This document shows positions 49,265 through 58,070 of a stretch of 64,000 nucleotides of DNA, in pieces; positions within the stretch are counted from its first letter, which is position 1; every line of letters begins with the position of its first letter. Made by a program: the position numbers and the translations under genes. The DNA is from Thraustochytrium sp. TN22 (Eukaryota; Sar; Bigyra; Thraustochytrida; Thraustochytriidae): NCBI GenBank assembly GCA_013306675.1, contig JABLUY010000164.1, positions 1-64,000 of the forward strand. The letters are read 5' to 3'. A model generated the notes under the pieces. That model did not search any database. It was not told the origin of the DNA and saw only the letters and a program-made list of their open reading frames with translations.

Positions 49265-50935
49265 CTAGATGGGAGGACGCGCTGCGCGCTGGACGACTAC
49301 TGCTACGGAGGAAATCTGAGGGTTGTTCTCCAGGCCAGGGAAATTGCTGAAGTTGACCTTGATGGACCGCCGACGCAGGAGCCACTTGAGCGCGTTCATG
49401 ACGTCGATCGGGAGCACGTCGACCTTCTCCAGGCGTTTCCAGTCCTCGTCGGCAAAGAGGTCCATGATGTTCTGGTAAGAGTACGTGTCAAAATTTCCCT
49501 CTGCGAACTGACCATCGGCATCAACCGGCACGCAGCGTTTCCCGTCGCGCTGAGCTGTGACGATGGCAGCAACGCAGTCGCGCTGCTTCATAAGATCTCG
49601 CGAAAGAAGGACGCAGAAGACATCCGTTGCGTGCACATTCTGCACCACGAGGGAGAGTCCATGGCGCTGCGGGAACTGATTTTCGGGGATGGTGATCTGA
49701 TCATCCACCCTCTTGCAGAGCCCCTGATTCAGCAGCGCAGCGTAGGGGGAGGTCGACTGCCCACTGAAGCAGATCATCACAGAACGAGGCTCCAGAGGCC
49801 TTGACTTTGCAGGGGTCGCGACCACATCCTGTGGCACTCCGCAACAGAGCAGCTTGCGGCACGCAAAAGACACCAATGACGTTCTCTGTACGGGTACAGC
49901 ATCGAAAGAGATGGTTCGGCCAGTGGCCTCAGGCACCGCGCAAGGCTGCACGGCAGGTGCGCGTCGGAAGATGTAACGGTGCACGGTGAAGTCCTCTGTC
50001 ACGTCGCGTGGATCGTACCGCAGCACGAGCATCAGGTTCCCGTTCTTGAACACGAGCCTAGCCGTGGGATTCTTGTTCACAAAGAAGACAGCCTCGCCAT
50101 GGGGATACCCTTCTTGCATGTTGACGAAGAGCATCGGTTCGGTCTTGGTGGCATCGGTAGACAAGGTTCGAAAGACGAAGCCCTGGCCGTGCATCATACC
50201 GCCTTTGAAGGTTCCGTAGTACTCAACGAGGTGGGTCGTGGTTGTGAGACGAGGCAGGAGAGCTGTGTCAAACCAAATGCTCGCGTTGTCTTTGGGTAGT
50301 GACCAAACCCTGTCCGCAATGTACCTACTGTCGAAGTAGCGCTCCAATTTGTTCATACGGAGGATGGCTTGGAAGAGATCCTTTTGCTGAGCGGGATCCT
50401 TTGCCTTCGACAGAATGAAGTCTGCCGCGAAGCCACCTATCGCGCCGCCGGCAAGACCGACTCCCACCACAGGGGCTACAGGAACCGCTGCATGAGGGAC
50501 AGCGCCGAATTTCATCGCCAAACTTGCGAGGACCTGACCGGCAGCCGGGAGCTCGCCTAAGGCAGTTGCGAACGCAACCGCTGCGCCGCCAGCGAAGAGA
50601 AGACTGGCACCGGCAAAAGCGGCGAGGCCTAAGGGCCCAGCCAAGACCCCGGCCACTCCTTGCCCAAGTGCAGTCATGCCTGCAGCGGCAGCAGCCTTGC
50701 CGAAGATGACCCATCCGCTCGCGCCTGCAGCCAATGCGCCGAGTGCCGCTACGCCCGCGACCTTGCCAGTTCGTGTGTCATGGTCGCGCTTGATGGCCGC
50801 GATCGGGTTGGTATCCACCTCGCCTGCACGCCAGCTAGGCGGGAAGGCGATGCGGAGCAGCTTGGCCTGCTCATCCTCGCTGAGAAAGCCCGCTCGAGTC
50901 GCGCGCTCCAGCGATGCACGCTGGTTGCGCGACAT
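49265..50935 (-). CDS. Membrane protein with Gly/Ala zipper, MORN-like unit and TIR-like C terminus
   Basis: The product has 556 residues. The N terminus has a degraded-EF-like or linker helix, then a Gly/Ala-rich hydrophobic block (about 57-165) with VAGVAALGALAAGASGWVIF, GVAGVLAGPLGLAAFAGASL and VGVGLAGGAIGGFAADF, which could form membrane helices. One MORN-like unit follows (EYYGTFKGGMMHGQGFVF, near 240) and another weaker one (MQEGYPHGEAVFFVN). Residues about 383-500 look TIR-like: VMICFSGQST, ATDVFCVLLSRDLMKQRDC and GKRCVPVDADGQF. The glutamate expected after the cysteine is replaced (CVAAI), so NAD cleavage is doubtful. I know no protein with this order. Base composition is less GC-rich than neighbours. 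Confidence 0.65.
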   Translation of the reverse strand: MSRNQRASLERATRAGFLSEDEQAKLLRIAFPPSWRAGEVDTNPIAAIKRDHDTRTGKVAGVAALGALAAGASGWVIFGKAAAAAGMTALGQGVAGVLAGPLGLAAFAGASLLFAGGAAVAFATALGELPAAGQVLASLAMKFGAVPHAAVPVAPVVGVGLAGGAIGGFAADFILSKAKDPAQQKDLFQAILRMNKLERYFDSRYIADRVWSLPKDNASIWFDTALLPRLTTTTHLVEYYGTFKGGMMHGQGFVFRTLSTDATKTEPMLFVNMQEGYPHGEAVFFVNKNPTARLVFKNGNLMLVLRYDPRDVTEDFTVHRYIFRRAPAVQPCAVPEATGRTISFDAVPVQRTSLVSFACRKLLCCGVPQDVVATPAKSRPLEPRSVMICFSGQSTSPYAALLNQGLCKRVDDQITIPENQFPQRHGLSLVVQNVHATDVFCVLLSRDLMKQRDCVAAIVTAQRDGKRCVPVDADGQFAEGNFDTYSYQNIMDLFADEDWKRLEKVDVLPIDVMNALKWLLRRRSIKVNFSNFPGLENNPQISSVAVVVQRAARPPI

Positions 50936-51882
50936 CCTGATTTCCTTCGCGATTCAAGTCTGCTGCCGGCGGCAAGTCTGCTGCCGGCCACTGTCAGTGG
51001 AGGGTGGGCTAATCCCGCCTACAGCGCGTGACTCGAACAGCTTCGCCGCCGCGCGCTGGCTGCGTCGCAGGCTGCTCTCGCAGGCCCGGCCCGGGGCTGC
51101 GAGAGCCCCAGTCACCGCTGATCTCCGCGCGGCCACGGCCCGGCGGGCGGGCACGAATCTGTGTCCGAGTCGAGTCGTCAACGCAGCAAAATCGACTTGC
51201 AACCCAGCTTGCACATGGCAAGGCTGTGGCAACCATGGCAACTTGAAGTGCAGTCGCCTTCCGCCTGCCAGCTGCCCCTGGCTCGTTCAGGCCTTCCGAG
51301 CCGCACGTGCACAGCAGCGCATGAGCACTGGCAGCCCGGCCCAGTAGAGTCTGAGCAGACGGATGCACACTTGGTGAATCGGAGACCTGGACACCGGGAC
51401 ACGCACGGCCTGCAGTGGCCCGGCGTGGCCGCAGCGGCCGGCCAGCCAAAGGCAGCCACGCCGTGACGGCGTGGCCGCGCGTGGCCGCGCGCTCCGAGTC
51501 TCCGCTCTCCGTGCCGGGCCGCTCGTCACGGTGCCAAGTCACTGCACTTCGTGGTATCGTGGTTTGTGGTTATGTCGGTCGGCGCGTGTTGGCGCGTGTC
51601 GACTTGATTGGGTGTGCGGCTTCGGCTCAGGCTGCAACGGGCCGCCGCCAGCGGGCCACGCGGAGGCTGGGCTCGCCTCGCGAGCTGCGCAGGTTGGCCC
51701 GGCCTGAAATCTGATCTGATGGTGCCTCGAGAGCCCTCGAGGCATTGATTTGTCGAGTCGTGCCGGTGCACCAACTACCAGAAAAGATGCAAGGCGTTCG
51801 TGCGGTGCACGTGTCGCAAGCAGCCAAGGCCCGTCCTTCGGCGCTGCGGTATGCAATAATCTGATTGCCGTTTTGAGTTTGA
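50936..51882. other. Intergenic, no gene seen
   Basis: These 950 bp lie upstream of the TIR-like gene and downstream of the DnaJ gene, both on the minus strand. Only AACTTGA at 51240-51246 and a duplicated GTCTGCTGCCGGC (about 50958 and 50973) stand out. Confidence 0.45.
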
Positions 51883-52416
51883 CTAAGATCGTCTGCCATT
51901 GCGTGATGAGCCCCCGAAGATGGAGGTGATGGAGGTCCAGATGCGCTGGAAGAAACGGCGGATACTGAGGCCAATGGCGGCAATGACGCCCATCATCCAT
52001 GCCCTTGCGAAGCCGCGAACCATGCCGCCAATGGTGTTGCGTAGCTCGCGCTCGATGGCCTCCTGCTGCTGCCTGCGGGCCTCCTCGTATGGGTCGGGCC
52101 CGTCCACGCGTGCCCTTTGTTGCTGTTGTTGTTGTTGTCGCTGCTGCTGCTGCTGCTGCTGCTGCGCAAAGGCGCCGGCGAGGTTCTGAAAGAACCCGCT
52201 GGCGAAAGAGCTATCCGTCTGGCCGCTGCTGCCACCCATGCCAAGGTCCTCCTCGTTGACCGTCCGCGCCTGGGAGCCATCAGCGAAGGTCTGGATGGTG
52301 GTCCGTCGCAGCTTGCGCCTTCCATTCGGCAAGACTACGACCTGCTCGATGGTCTGCGTGCCGACAACATGCGGTCGGTGCGATGCGCGCGATTGCTGTT
52401 GTTGCTGCTGCCGCTG

Positions 52417-52448
<32 letters not shown>

Positions 52449-53205
52449 CCTGCGCGCGGAAGCCCTGCTGTTGCATGCGCTGCGCGCGCATGAGCTCTTC
52501 CCAGACTTGAGGGTTGCCGAAGCCGCCTCGTTCCATCTCACGAAAGAGACGGTTCAAGTCCTCGTTGCGAAACATATGCCGGAAGAGCTCCTGAGGGTCC
52601 ACGTACTGGCCCTGGTCGAAGCCGTGGCCAAAGGGCCCGCCCTGGCCGAAGCCGGCGCCGCCGGGCCCGGCGCCGCCAAAGCCACCGCCAGGGCCGCCCC
52701 CGCCCCCGCCGCCGCGCGAGAGCTGGTTGTAGGCGTCGGAGACCTCCTTGAACCTGGTCTCTGCCTCCTTCTTCTTCTCGGGCGACTCGTTCATGTGGCG
52801 GTCCGGGTGGTACTTGAGCGCCAGCTTCTTGTAGGCCTTCTTGATCTCATCCTGCGAGGCGCCGCGCTTGACGCCCAGCACGTCGTACGGGTCCCGCCAC
52901 GCCGCCGCGGCCGCCGCCAGGGAGCGCACGGCCGCGCCGCCGCCGAGCCCCGCGCCGCGCGCAGCCTGAAGCGCACCGAGGCCGGCGCCGCCGCCGCGCC
53001 AGGACCCAGAGACCGCGCCCGCGCCGCCGCCGCGGGGCCGCGCGCCCAGCGCCGCCCTCGCCGCGGCCGCGCGCAGGGCCCTCATCGCCGCCGCGCGCTG
53101 CTTGCGGCTCTGCGCGCCGCCGCGCGCCGCGCGCGCGCAGAGCCCCGGTCTGCTCATGCTCTCTCTTCCCCGCCACAGAATGGCCGACGCCGTGGGAAAG
53201 CGCAT
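51883..53205 (-). CDS. DnaJ-domain co-chaperone, probably organellar and membrane-anchored
   Basis: The product has 440 residues. The J domain is at about 105-165 ([23 protein letters not shown] at 133-135). The N terminus is Arg/Ala-rich without acidic residues, typical of a mitochondrial presequence. A Gly/Phe-rich segment follows (166-210), then three glutamine runs (about 255-285 and 355-380), a strand-rich part ([21 protein letters not shown]) and one hydrophobic helix near 405-425 ([17 protein letters not shown]). It would activate an organellar Hsp70. Zinc-finger motifs of type I DnaJ are absent. Start options are 53205, 53157 (MSRPGL) or 53085 (MRALRAAA); all keep a presequence-like start. 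Confidence 0.88.
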
Positions 53206-53652
53206 CGCCGTGCGCCACCTCGCGCCCTCGCAGAACCGCGGCGGCGGCGACCACGGCGTGCGAGGCCGCCTGCCCCGGCTGCGAGCGCGCGCAAGCTACC
53301 GCTGTCGGGCGAGCTTTGGAGCGGCCGCGCCGCTCGGAGCGGACTTGCGCGCGCCTTGTTGACGGAAAGGAATGCCGCGAAAGGATACACGGGCGGGTAC
53401 CACGGGCAGGACCACCACCACCACCACGACCACCACCAGCGCCTGGGCTGGGCGGACTAGTTATGCGAAGGGCGAACCGCGAGCTCGCGGTCGTGCTCGA
53501 GCTCGGGTGTCGAATGCGAACTTAGTTGCTGGCGCGAATGTCCTAGCCTAGCTGTCGTCAGGGTGCTGTCTGGCCGCTCGCTGAAGAAGATGAACTAACC
53601 TTAGGCCTAGAGCCTGATCAACGTGCGCGAGCGGCGCGGCGGCGTGGCCGAG
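53206..53652. promoter_or_regulatory. Divergent region between DnaJ and GPI8 genes
   Basis: 447 bp with a CACCAC run at about 53412-53432 and CCTAGCCTAGC near 53543. No gene seen. Confidence 0.4.
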
Positions 53653-54723
53653 ATGAGGGCGGCGCGGGCGGCGGCCGCGCTGGCGGCGCTGGCGGTCGCC
53701 GCGGCGGCCGGCGCGGCGCAGGCGGCGGCGGCGGCGGCGGAGGTGGCGCGCCATACGAACAACTGGGCGGTCATCGTGGAAACCTCGCTGTACTTCTTCA
53801 ACTACAGGCACGCGGCGAACGCGCTGTCCATGTACCGCACGGTGAAGCAGCTGGGCATCCCGGACAACCAGATCATTCTAATGCTCGCGGACGACATGGC
53901 ATGCCACCGGAGCAACCCGCTCAAGGCGGAGATCTTCAACAACAAGCGCCACCAGATTGAGCTGTATGGCGACCACGTCGAGGTGGACTACCGCGGCAAG
54001 GAGGTCACGGTGGAGAACTTCTTGCGCGTGTTGCTCGGGCGCCACCCGCCTGGCACGCCCGCGTCCAAGCGCCTCGACACCAACGAGGGCAGCAACGTGT
54101 TCGTGTACATGTCGGGCCACGGTGGCGACGAGTTCCTCAAGTTCCAGGACTCCGAGGAGATCAGCAGCCAGGACCTGGCCGGTGCCTTCGAGCAAATGCG
54201 CATCAAGCGTCGCTTCCACGAGATCTTCTTCGCAGTCGACACCTGCCAGGCCACCACGCTGTACACGCACTTCAACACGCCCAACATTGTCGCGGTTGGC
54301 TCGTCCAAGCGCAACCAGAACTCCTACTCGCACCACGGCGACGACCTCCTCGGCACCGCCGTCATCGACCGCTTCACCTACTACATGCTCGAGTTCATGG
54401 ACCGGCGTGGCGACAAGGCCACGCTCGGCGACCTCATGCACTACATGACGCCGGAGCGCCTGCACTCTGACGCTGCCATGGACACCTCGCACTACGCGCG
54501 CCCGGTCAGCAAGGTTGCGCTCACGGACTTTCTGGGCTCTGTTCTGCACGTCGACACCTCCGTGGGCCAGGCGCCCTACGTGCCGCCCGCCAATGCCAGC
54601 AGCGACGCATCAGAGGAGGCCGAGGACGACAAGCTGGACGACGCACCAGCCCGAAAGCCCGCTCCGGCTGCACGGACCTTGCCCGTGCCGGACATGTACC
54701 CTGACTGGCAGCCCTCGTTCTAG
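53653..54723 (+). CDS. PIGK: GPI8/PIG-K, catalytic subunit of GPI transamidase
   Basis: The 356-residue C13-family (legumain-like) cysteine protease fold attaches GPI anchors to proteins in the ER lumen. A signal peptide is present (ALAALAVAAAAGAAQA). Family hallmarks are NNWAVIVETSLYFFNYRHAA, the catalytic His in MSGHGGDEFLKF (H156) and the catalytic Cys in AVDTCQATTLY (C198). The C terminus is acidic, then ends TLPVPDMYPDWQPSF with no hydrophobic helix. Animal and yeast GPI8 have a C-terminal membrane span while trypanosome GPI8 lacks one, so this is a soluble-type version. The start at 53653 is the first ATG (a GTG is upstream). The stop faces the methyltransferase stop across 102 bp. Confidence 0.95.
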   Translation: MRAARAAAALAALAVAAAAGAAQAAAAAAEVARHTNNWAVIVETSLYFFNYRHAANALSMYRTVKQLGIPDNQIILMLADDMACHRSNPLKAEIFNNKRHQIELYGDHVEVDYRGKEVTVENFLRVLLGRHPPGTPASKRLDTNEGSNVFVYMSGHGGDEFLKFQDSEEISSQDLAGAFEQMRIKRRFHEIFFAVDTCQATTLYTHFNTPNIVAVGSSKRNQNSYSHHGDDLLGTAVIDRFTYYMLEFMDRRGDKATLGDLMHYMTPERLHSDAAMDTSHYARPVSKVALTDFLGSVLHVDTSVGQAPYVPPANASSDASEEAEDDKLDDAPARKPAPAARTLPVPDMYPDWQPSF

Positions 54724-54825
54724 CTCCTGGCTAGCTACTACCTAGCTTGCGTTTTACTACTACAGCTCATGTGTGTGATGGATGTGTGGTATGCGGGTGC
54801 GAGTTTGTGCGCACGTATTTGCTCC

Positions 54826-55938
54826 TTACAGCTCATTGCCGATGGAGACCCAGTCCTGCGCCTTGCCTGCGTCAGCCTGTCCGCGAGTACCAGCGAGCGC
54901 CCCACCCCCGAGACGTCTACTTACGTTGCGTAGGTTGTTCCGTCGAGCAAAGATCTCAAGGTACGAGCCCCCCGGCACAAGCTCCTCGATGAGCTCATAG
55001 ATCTCGATCGGCTTCTGGCTCTGGCCTTGCCGCTCGCAGTAGAGCACGTCGCTCGCGATGTTGCGGCGAGTGCCGGGCGGGTCCACCTTGCCCTTCTTGC
55101 CAACCAGACACGTCTCCTTGGCGTGCTGCAGGTAAAAGCCGTGGCTCTTGGCGAGACGCCGGTTCACGGTCTGCTTGACCCAAGCGATCTCGTCCACGAG
55201 CTCGTAGCCCCACTTCTCCATGAGCTCCAGAGCGAACTTGTACTTGGCGTTGATGACCCATACAAACAAGAAGCCGTTCTCCTGTAGAGAGGGGAACGGA
55301 ATCTTCTCGATGAGACTGCGATTTCGCGCACGTTAAAAAGTCAGCATGGCCAAGTTGGAGCGTGATCACGGGCCGTGCGAGCGAGCACGCGCGCAGCCTC
55401 GCGAGACGTACCTGTCCGAGAGCTGCTGGTAGCCAATGGCAACGCCGCGCGTCGGGTTCGAAGTGGCCAGCTGCCAGGGCGGGTCGGTCATAATCACGTC
55501 GAAGAGCTTGCCGGTCTTGCGCCTTTGCGCCTCCGCAAGCTTCTTAAAGTCGAAGGAGCGCACGTCGGCACGCACCGGCACGCACCGCGACGGCGGCTTC
55601 CACAGCGCGAGCTGCGGTTTGCTCTCGGCCGCGGCCTCGGCCTTGGCCTCCTCCTCGGCGGCCGCCTCAGCCTTGGCCTCCTCCTCCGCGTCCTCCTGCT
55701 CGCCGTCCTCCTCGTCCGCAGCCTTGTCGTCCGCAGCCTTGTCGTCCGAGGATTTGCTCTCCGACGCCTTGCGCTCTGCCGCCTTGTCCTCCTCCGAGGG
55801 CTTGGCGGCCTGCTGCTCCTCCTCAAAGAGGTCCTCCAGGATCTCCTGCTCCAGCCTGCACATCTCCTTGCGCGTCGCCTCGATGTACCGCACCAGGTCC
55901 TCCTCCGTGAGGCCTTGCAGGTTCGCCGGCAGCTTCAT
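54826..55938 (-). CDS. MT-A70 family adenine methyltransferase (MTA1/METTL3-like)
   Basis: Three exons (introns 55316-55411 and 54856-54924 on the minus strand) give 315 residues. The N terminus is a Glu/Ala/Lys-rich coil. The methyltransferase core has FDVIMTDPPWQL (catalytic DPPW) followed by NPTRGVAIGYQQLSD, then FVWVINAKYKFALELMEKWG, VDEIAWVKQT, KETCLVGKKG and ARRNNLRN joined to DWVSIGNEL. These are the SAM-binding and RNA/DNA adenine N6-methylation motifs. The block after DPPW differs from the HMELPYGT type of METTL3 and looks like protist enzymes of the MTA1 kind, some of which methylate DNA. The acceptor of intron 2 has two alternative AGs; the one chosen gives the family ending. Confidence 0.87.
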
Positions 55939-56160
55939 GGTGGCCCGCGGCCACCGCCACCGCCCGCTCGCCGAGCCTCGCCGAGCCTCGCGCGCGCGCG
56001 CCCGCCCGCGCCTCGCGCGACGCGACTGCAGCCGCCAGACGCTGCCGCAGGAGCAGCCGACCTAACGACCGCCGCGCGCGCCTGCAACTTGAAAAGATCA
56101 AAAAGAGGCTCGGAGCGAGCAAGGGCAGAACTTCAACTGCGACGAGAAAATCGCAGCGGG
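55939..56160. promoter_or_regulatory. Divergent region, methyltransferase and Myb-like gene
   Basis: 222 bp between two start codons, so probably a bidirectional promoter. AACTTGA lies at 56086-56092, 69 bp before the Myb-like start. Confidence 0.45.
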
Positions 56161-57846
56161 ATGGCGGCTGCGGCGCGCGCGGGCGCGGGTGGCGCGCCTA
56201 CGCGGCACGCCGAGGCGGCGCGGCCCTGCGACGCGCTCCCGGCATCGCCCTTCGAGGACGCCTTCCGCTCGGATCGGTGCGCCAAAGATCCTCAGGGCGC
56301 GGTCCGCTACACGAAAAAGACGGTCACCACCACGGTGACGGTGGTCACCATGACAACTCGGACGGTGAGGAGAGTTACCGTGTTCCACCCTGCCGCCAAG
56401 ACGGCCCCTCAGCAGCAGCCGCAGCAGCAGCCGCAGCCGTTGGCCATGGCCGAGAAGCAGGACCACGTAGCGACGATGCAGCCGGAGCCGCCAAAGCACT
56501 CGTCGCACCAGTTGACCGTGGCCGAAAAGCCTGACCACGCGTCGCTAAAGCAGCTAGCCGCACCCGAGAACCAAGACCACGTATCAACACTGCAGCCAGA
56601 GCCCGCGAAGCAGCCGCAGCAGCGGCAGCAGCTGGCCAAGAGCCAGGACCGCGTCGTGTCGTCGCTTAAAGATCGCTACTACGATCCCTATGAGGTCATC
56701 GAGGCCGCTGTCCAAGCGATGCCGCCTGGCAAGCGGAATCTTGATTGGATGGCGATCAAAGCCATCTGGAGAGCGAACGGCACGTCCGAAGACATGTATA
56801 GCTTCTACAAAGGCCTGTACTACAGACGGACCAAGAGGCCTCGTGCCCGGTGGACTGACTCCGCCGCCGACGACGACGACGCCGACGATACCGCGCGCCC
56901 CCCGCGTCGTCGGCGCACTGGGACCAACTCGCAGCAGCCGCGTCCGTCGCAGCTGCCGGCTGTTGCAGTCGAAAATCAGGCGAGCGCCGCGCTGCCGCCT
57001 GTAGGTGGCCGTGACGACCCGTTTGGGGTTGTTTTGGCTGCGGCCCGAGCCCTGCCCCCAAGCAAGCAGAATCTTGACTGGACGGCGATCGAAGCCACAT
57101 GGAGAGCGAACGGCACACCCGAAGACAGTTGGGGCTTTTACCGGGGCCTGTTCTACAGACGGAACAAAAAGCCACGCGCTCACGCGACTGACTCCGCCGC
57201 CCCAGACGCTAGGCTGCTTGAGGCTTCAATGTCGAACCGTACCGACGGCGACTCTGCCGGGCACCTCGACGTCGTTCGCAGTCAGGACGCGACTGTGCAG
57301 GGCGAGCCAGATGGGACCGCCTTTGAAGCTACTGCTGGCGCGGCTCCAGTCAGTGACCACAGGGATGGCAAAGCCCCGGTCAACCCCAATGTCGAGGGCG
57401 ACACCCGTGCATCCGCCCTCTCGCAGCCCCCTGTGCAGCCTCGTGCGCCTGCTCTTCCCGAGGCCATCCATGCACGTTGCCCTGAACGAGGTTGCGACTT
57501 TGTTTCCCCGACTTTGGACGAGATGCCGTCCAATGAGGCGTTCATGGTACGAAAGCGCGAGCTTCTGAAGACCGCGGTTGGGAACCTCTCATGGACCGCC
57601 GCGGAGACGCAACTGCTCGTACACATTGTGAAATGCCAGCGTTCCAAGATGCAAGGGCGAAAGGGACGCAAGAACCTCTGCTGGGACAAAGTCTACAGCA
57701 AGTGGCATGAGCTAGTCGCCGCGCTGCAGATTCTTGGGCGCGCCGGCACCCCCGAGAATCCACTTTATTATGCACGAACGAAGGTCTCGTTGCAGAACAA
57801 GAAGCGCGAACTTACTCGCGGAGGAGAGCGTCTGTCTGACTACTGA
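56161..57846 (+). CDS. Unknown protein with two tandem repeats and a Myb/SANT-like C-terminal unit
   Basis: The product has 561 residues from ATG 56161. Two 55-residue repeats at about 175-229 and 285-340 share LDW.AI.A.WRANGT.ED and FY.GL.YRR.K.PRA. A related C-terminal unit at about 462-555 has NLSWTAAETQLLVHIVK, CWDKVYSKWHEL, GTPENPLYYARTK and LQNKKREL. The spaced tryptophans and basic ends suggest divergent Myb/SANT helices that bind DNA. Before the repeats is a Gln/Pro-rich stretch with a QDHV.T.QPEP motif repeated (about 98-158), and a Thr/Val-rich strand (TTTVTVVTMTTRTVRRVTV). No family name can be given. Codon use is less GC-biased at the 3' end. Confidence 0.68.
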   Translation: MAAAARAGAGGAPTRHAEAARPCDALPASPFEDAFRSDRCAKDPQGAVRYTKKTVTTTVTVVTMTTRTVRRVTVFHPAAKTAPQQQPQQQPQPLAMAEKQDHVATMQPEPPKHSSHQLTVAEKPDHASLKQLAAPENQDHVSTLQPEPAKQPQQRQQLAKSQDRVVSSLKDRYYDPYEVIEAAVQAMPPGKRNLDWMAIKAIWRANGTSEDMYSFYKGLYYRRTKRPRARWTDSAADDDDADDTARPPRRRRTGTNSQQPRPSQLPAVAVENQASAALPPVGGRDDPFGVVLAAARALPPSKQNLDWTAIEATWRANGTPEDSWGFYRGLFYRRNKKPRAHATDSAAPDARLLEASMSNRTDGDSAGHLDVVRSQDATVQGEPDGTAFEATAGAAPVSDHRDGKAPVNPNVEGDTRASALSQPPVQPRAPALPEAIHARCPERGCDFVSPTLDEMPSNEAFMVRKRELLKTAVGNLSWTAAETQLLVHIVKCQRSKMQGRKGRKNLCWDKVYSKWHELVAALQILGRAGTPENPLYYARTKVSLQNKKRELTRGGERLSDY

Positions 57847-58070
57847 GAATAAGAGTGATACCAGATCACGACGAAAAAAGACCAAGGCGCGTAATGGTTG
57901 GTCCCAAGTAGGCTACGACCTGATGGTCAGCTGCTCTGGAGTGGTGGTGGCCCTACGCCGGGGTTTGGTTGGTGGTATTGGTACCCACCCACCAGGGAAC
58001 CACGGGACCACTGATACCAACCGCCATGGCCGCTGTCGTGCGAAGTAAGAATAAATAAAAGTCGAAAAGG
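57847..58070. promoter_or_regulatory. Intergenic before the 58 kb gene
   Basis: 224 bp with a GGTTGGTGGTATTGGT segment (57966-57981) and an imperfect inverse partner ACCACTGATACCAACC (about 58009-58024). AATAAATAAA lies just before the next start codon. Confidence 0.4.

Noticed and set aside
57966-58024. Inverted repeat suggesting a transposon end or attenuator
   Set aside because: The arms match imperfectly, with no target duplication or transposase nearby.
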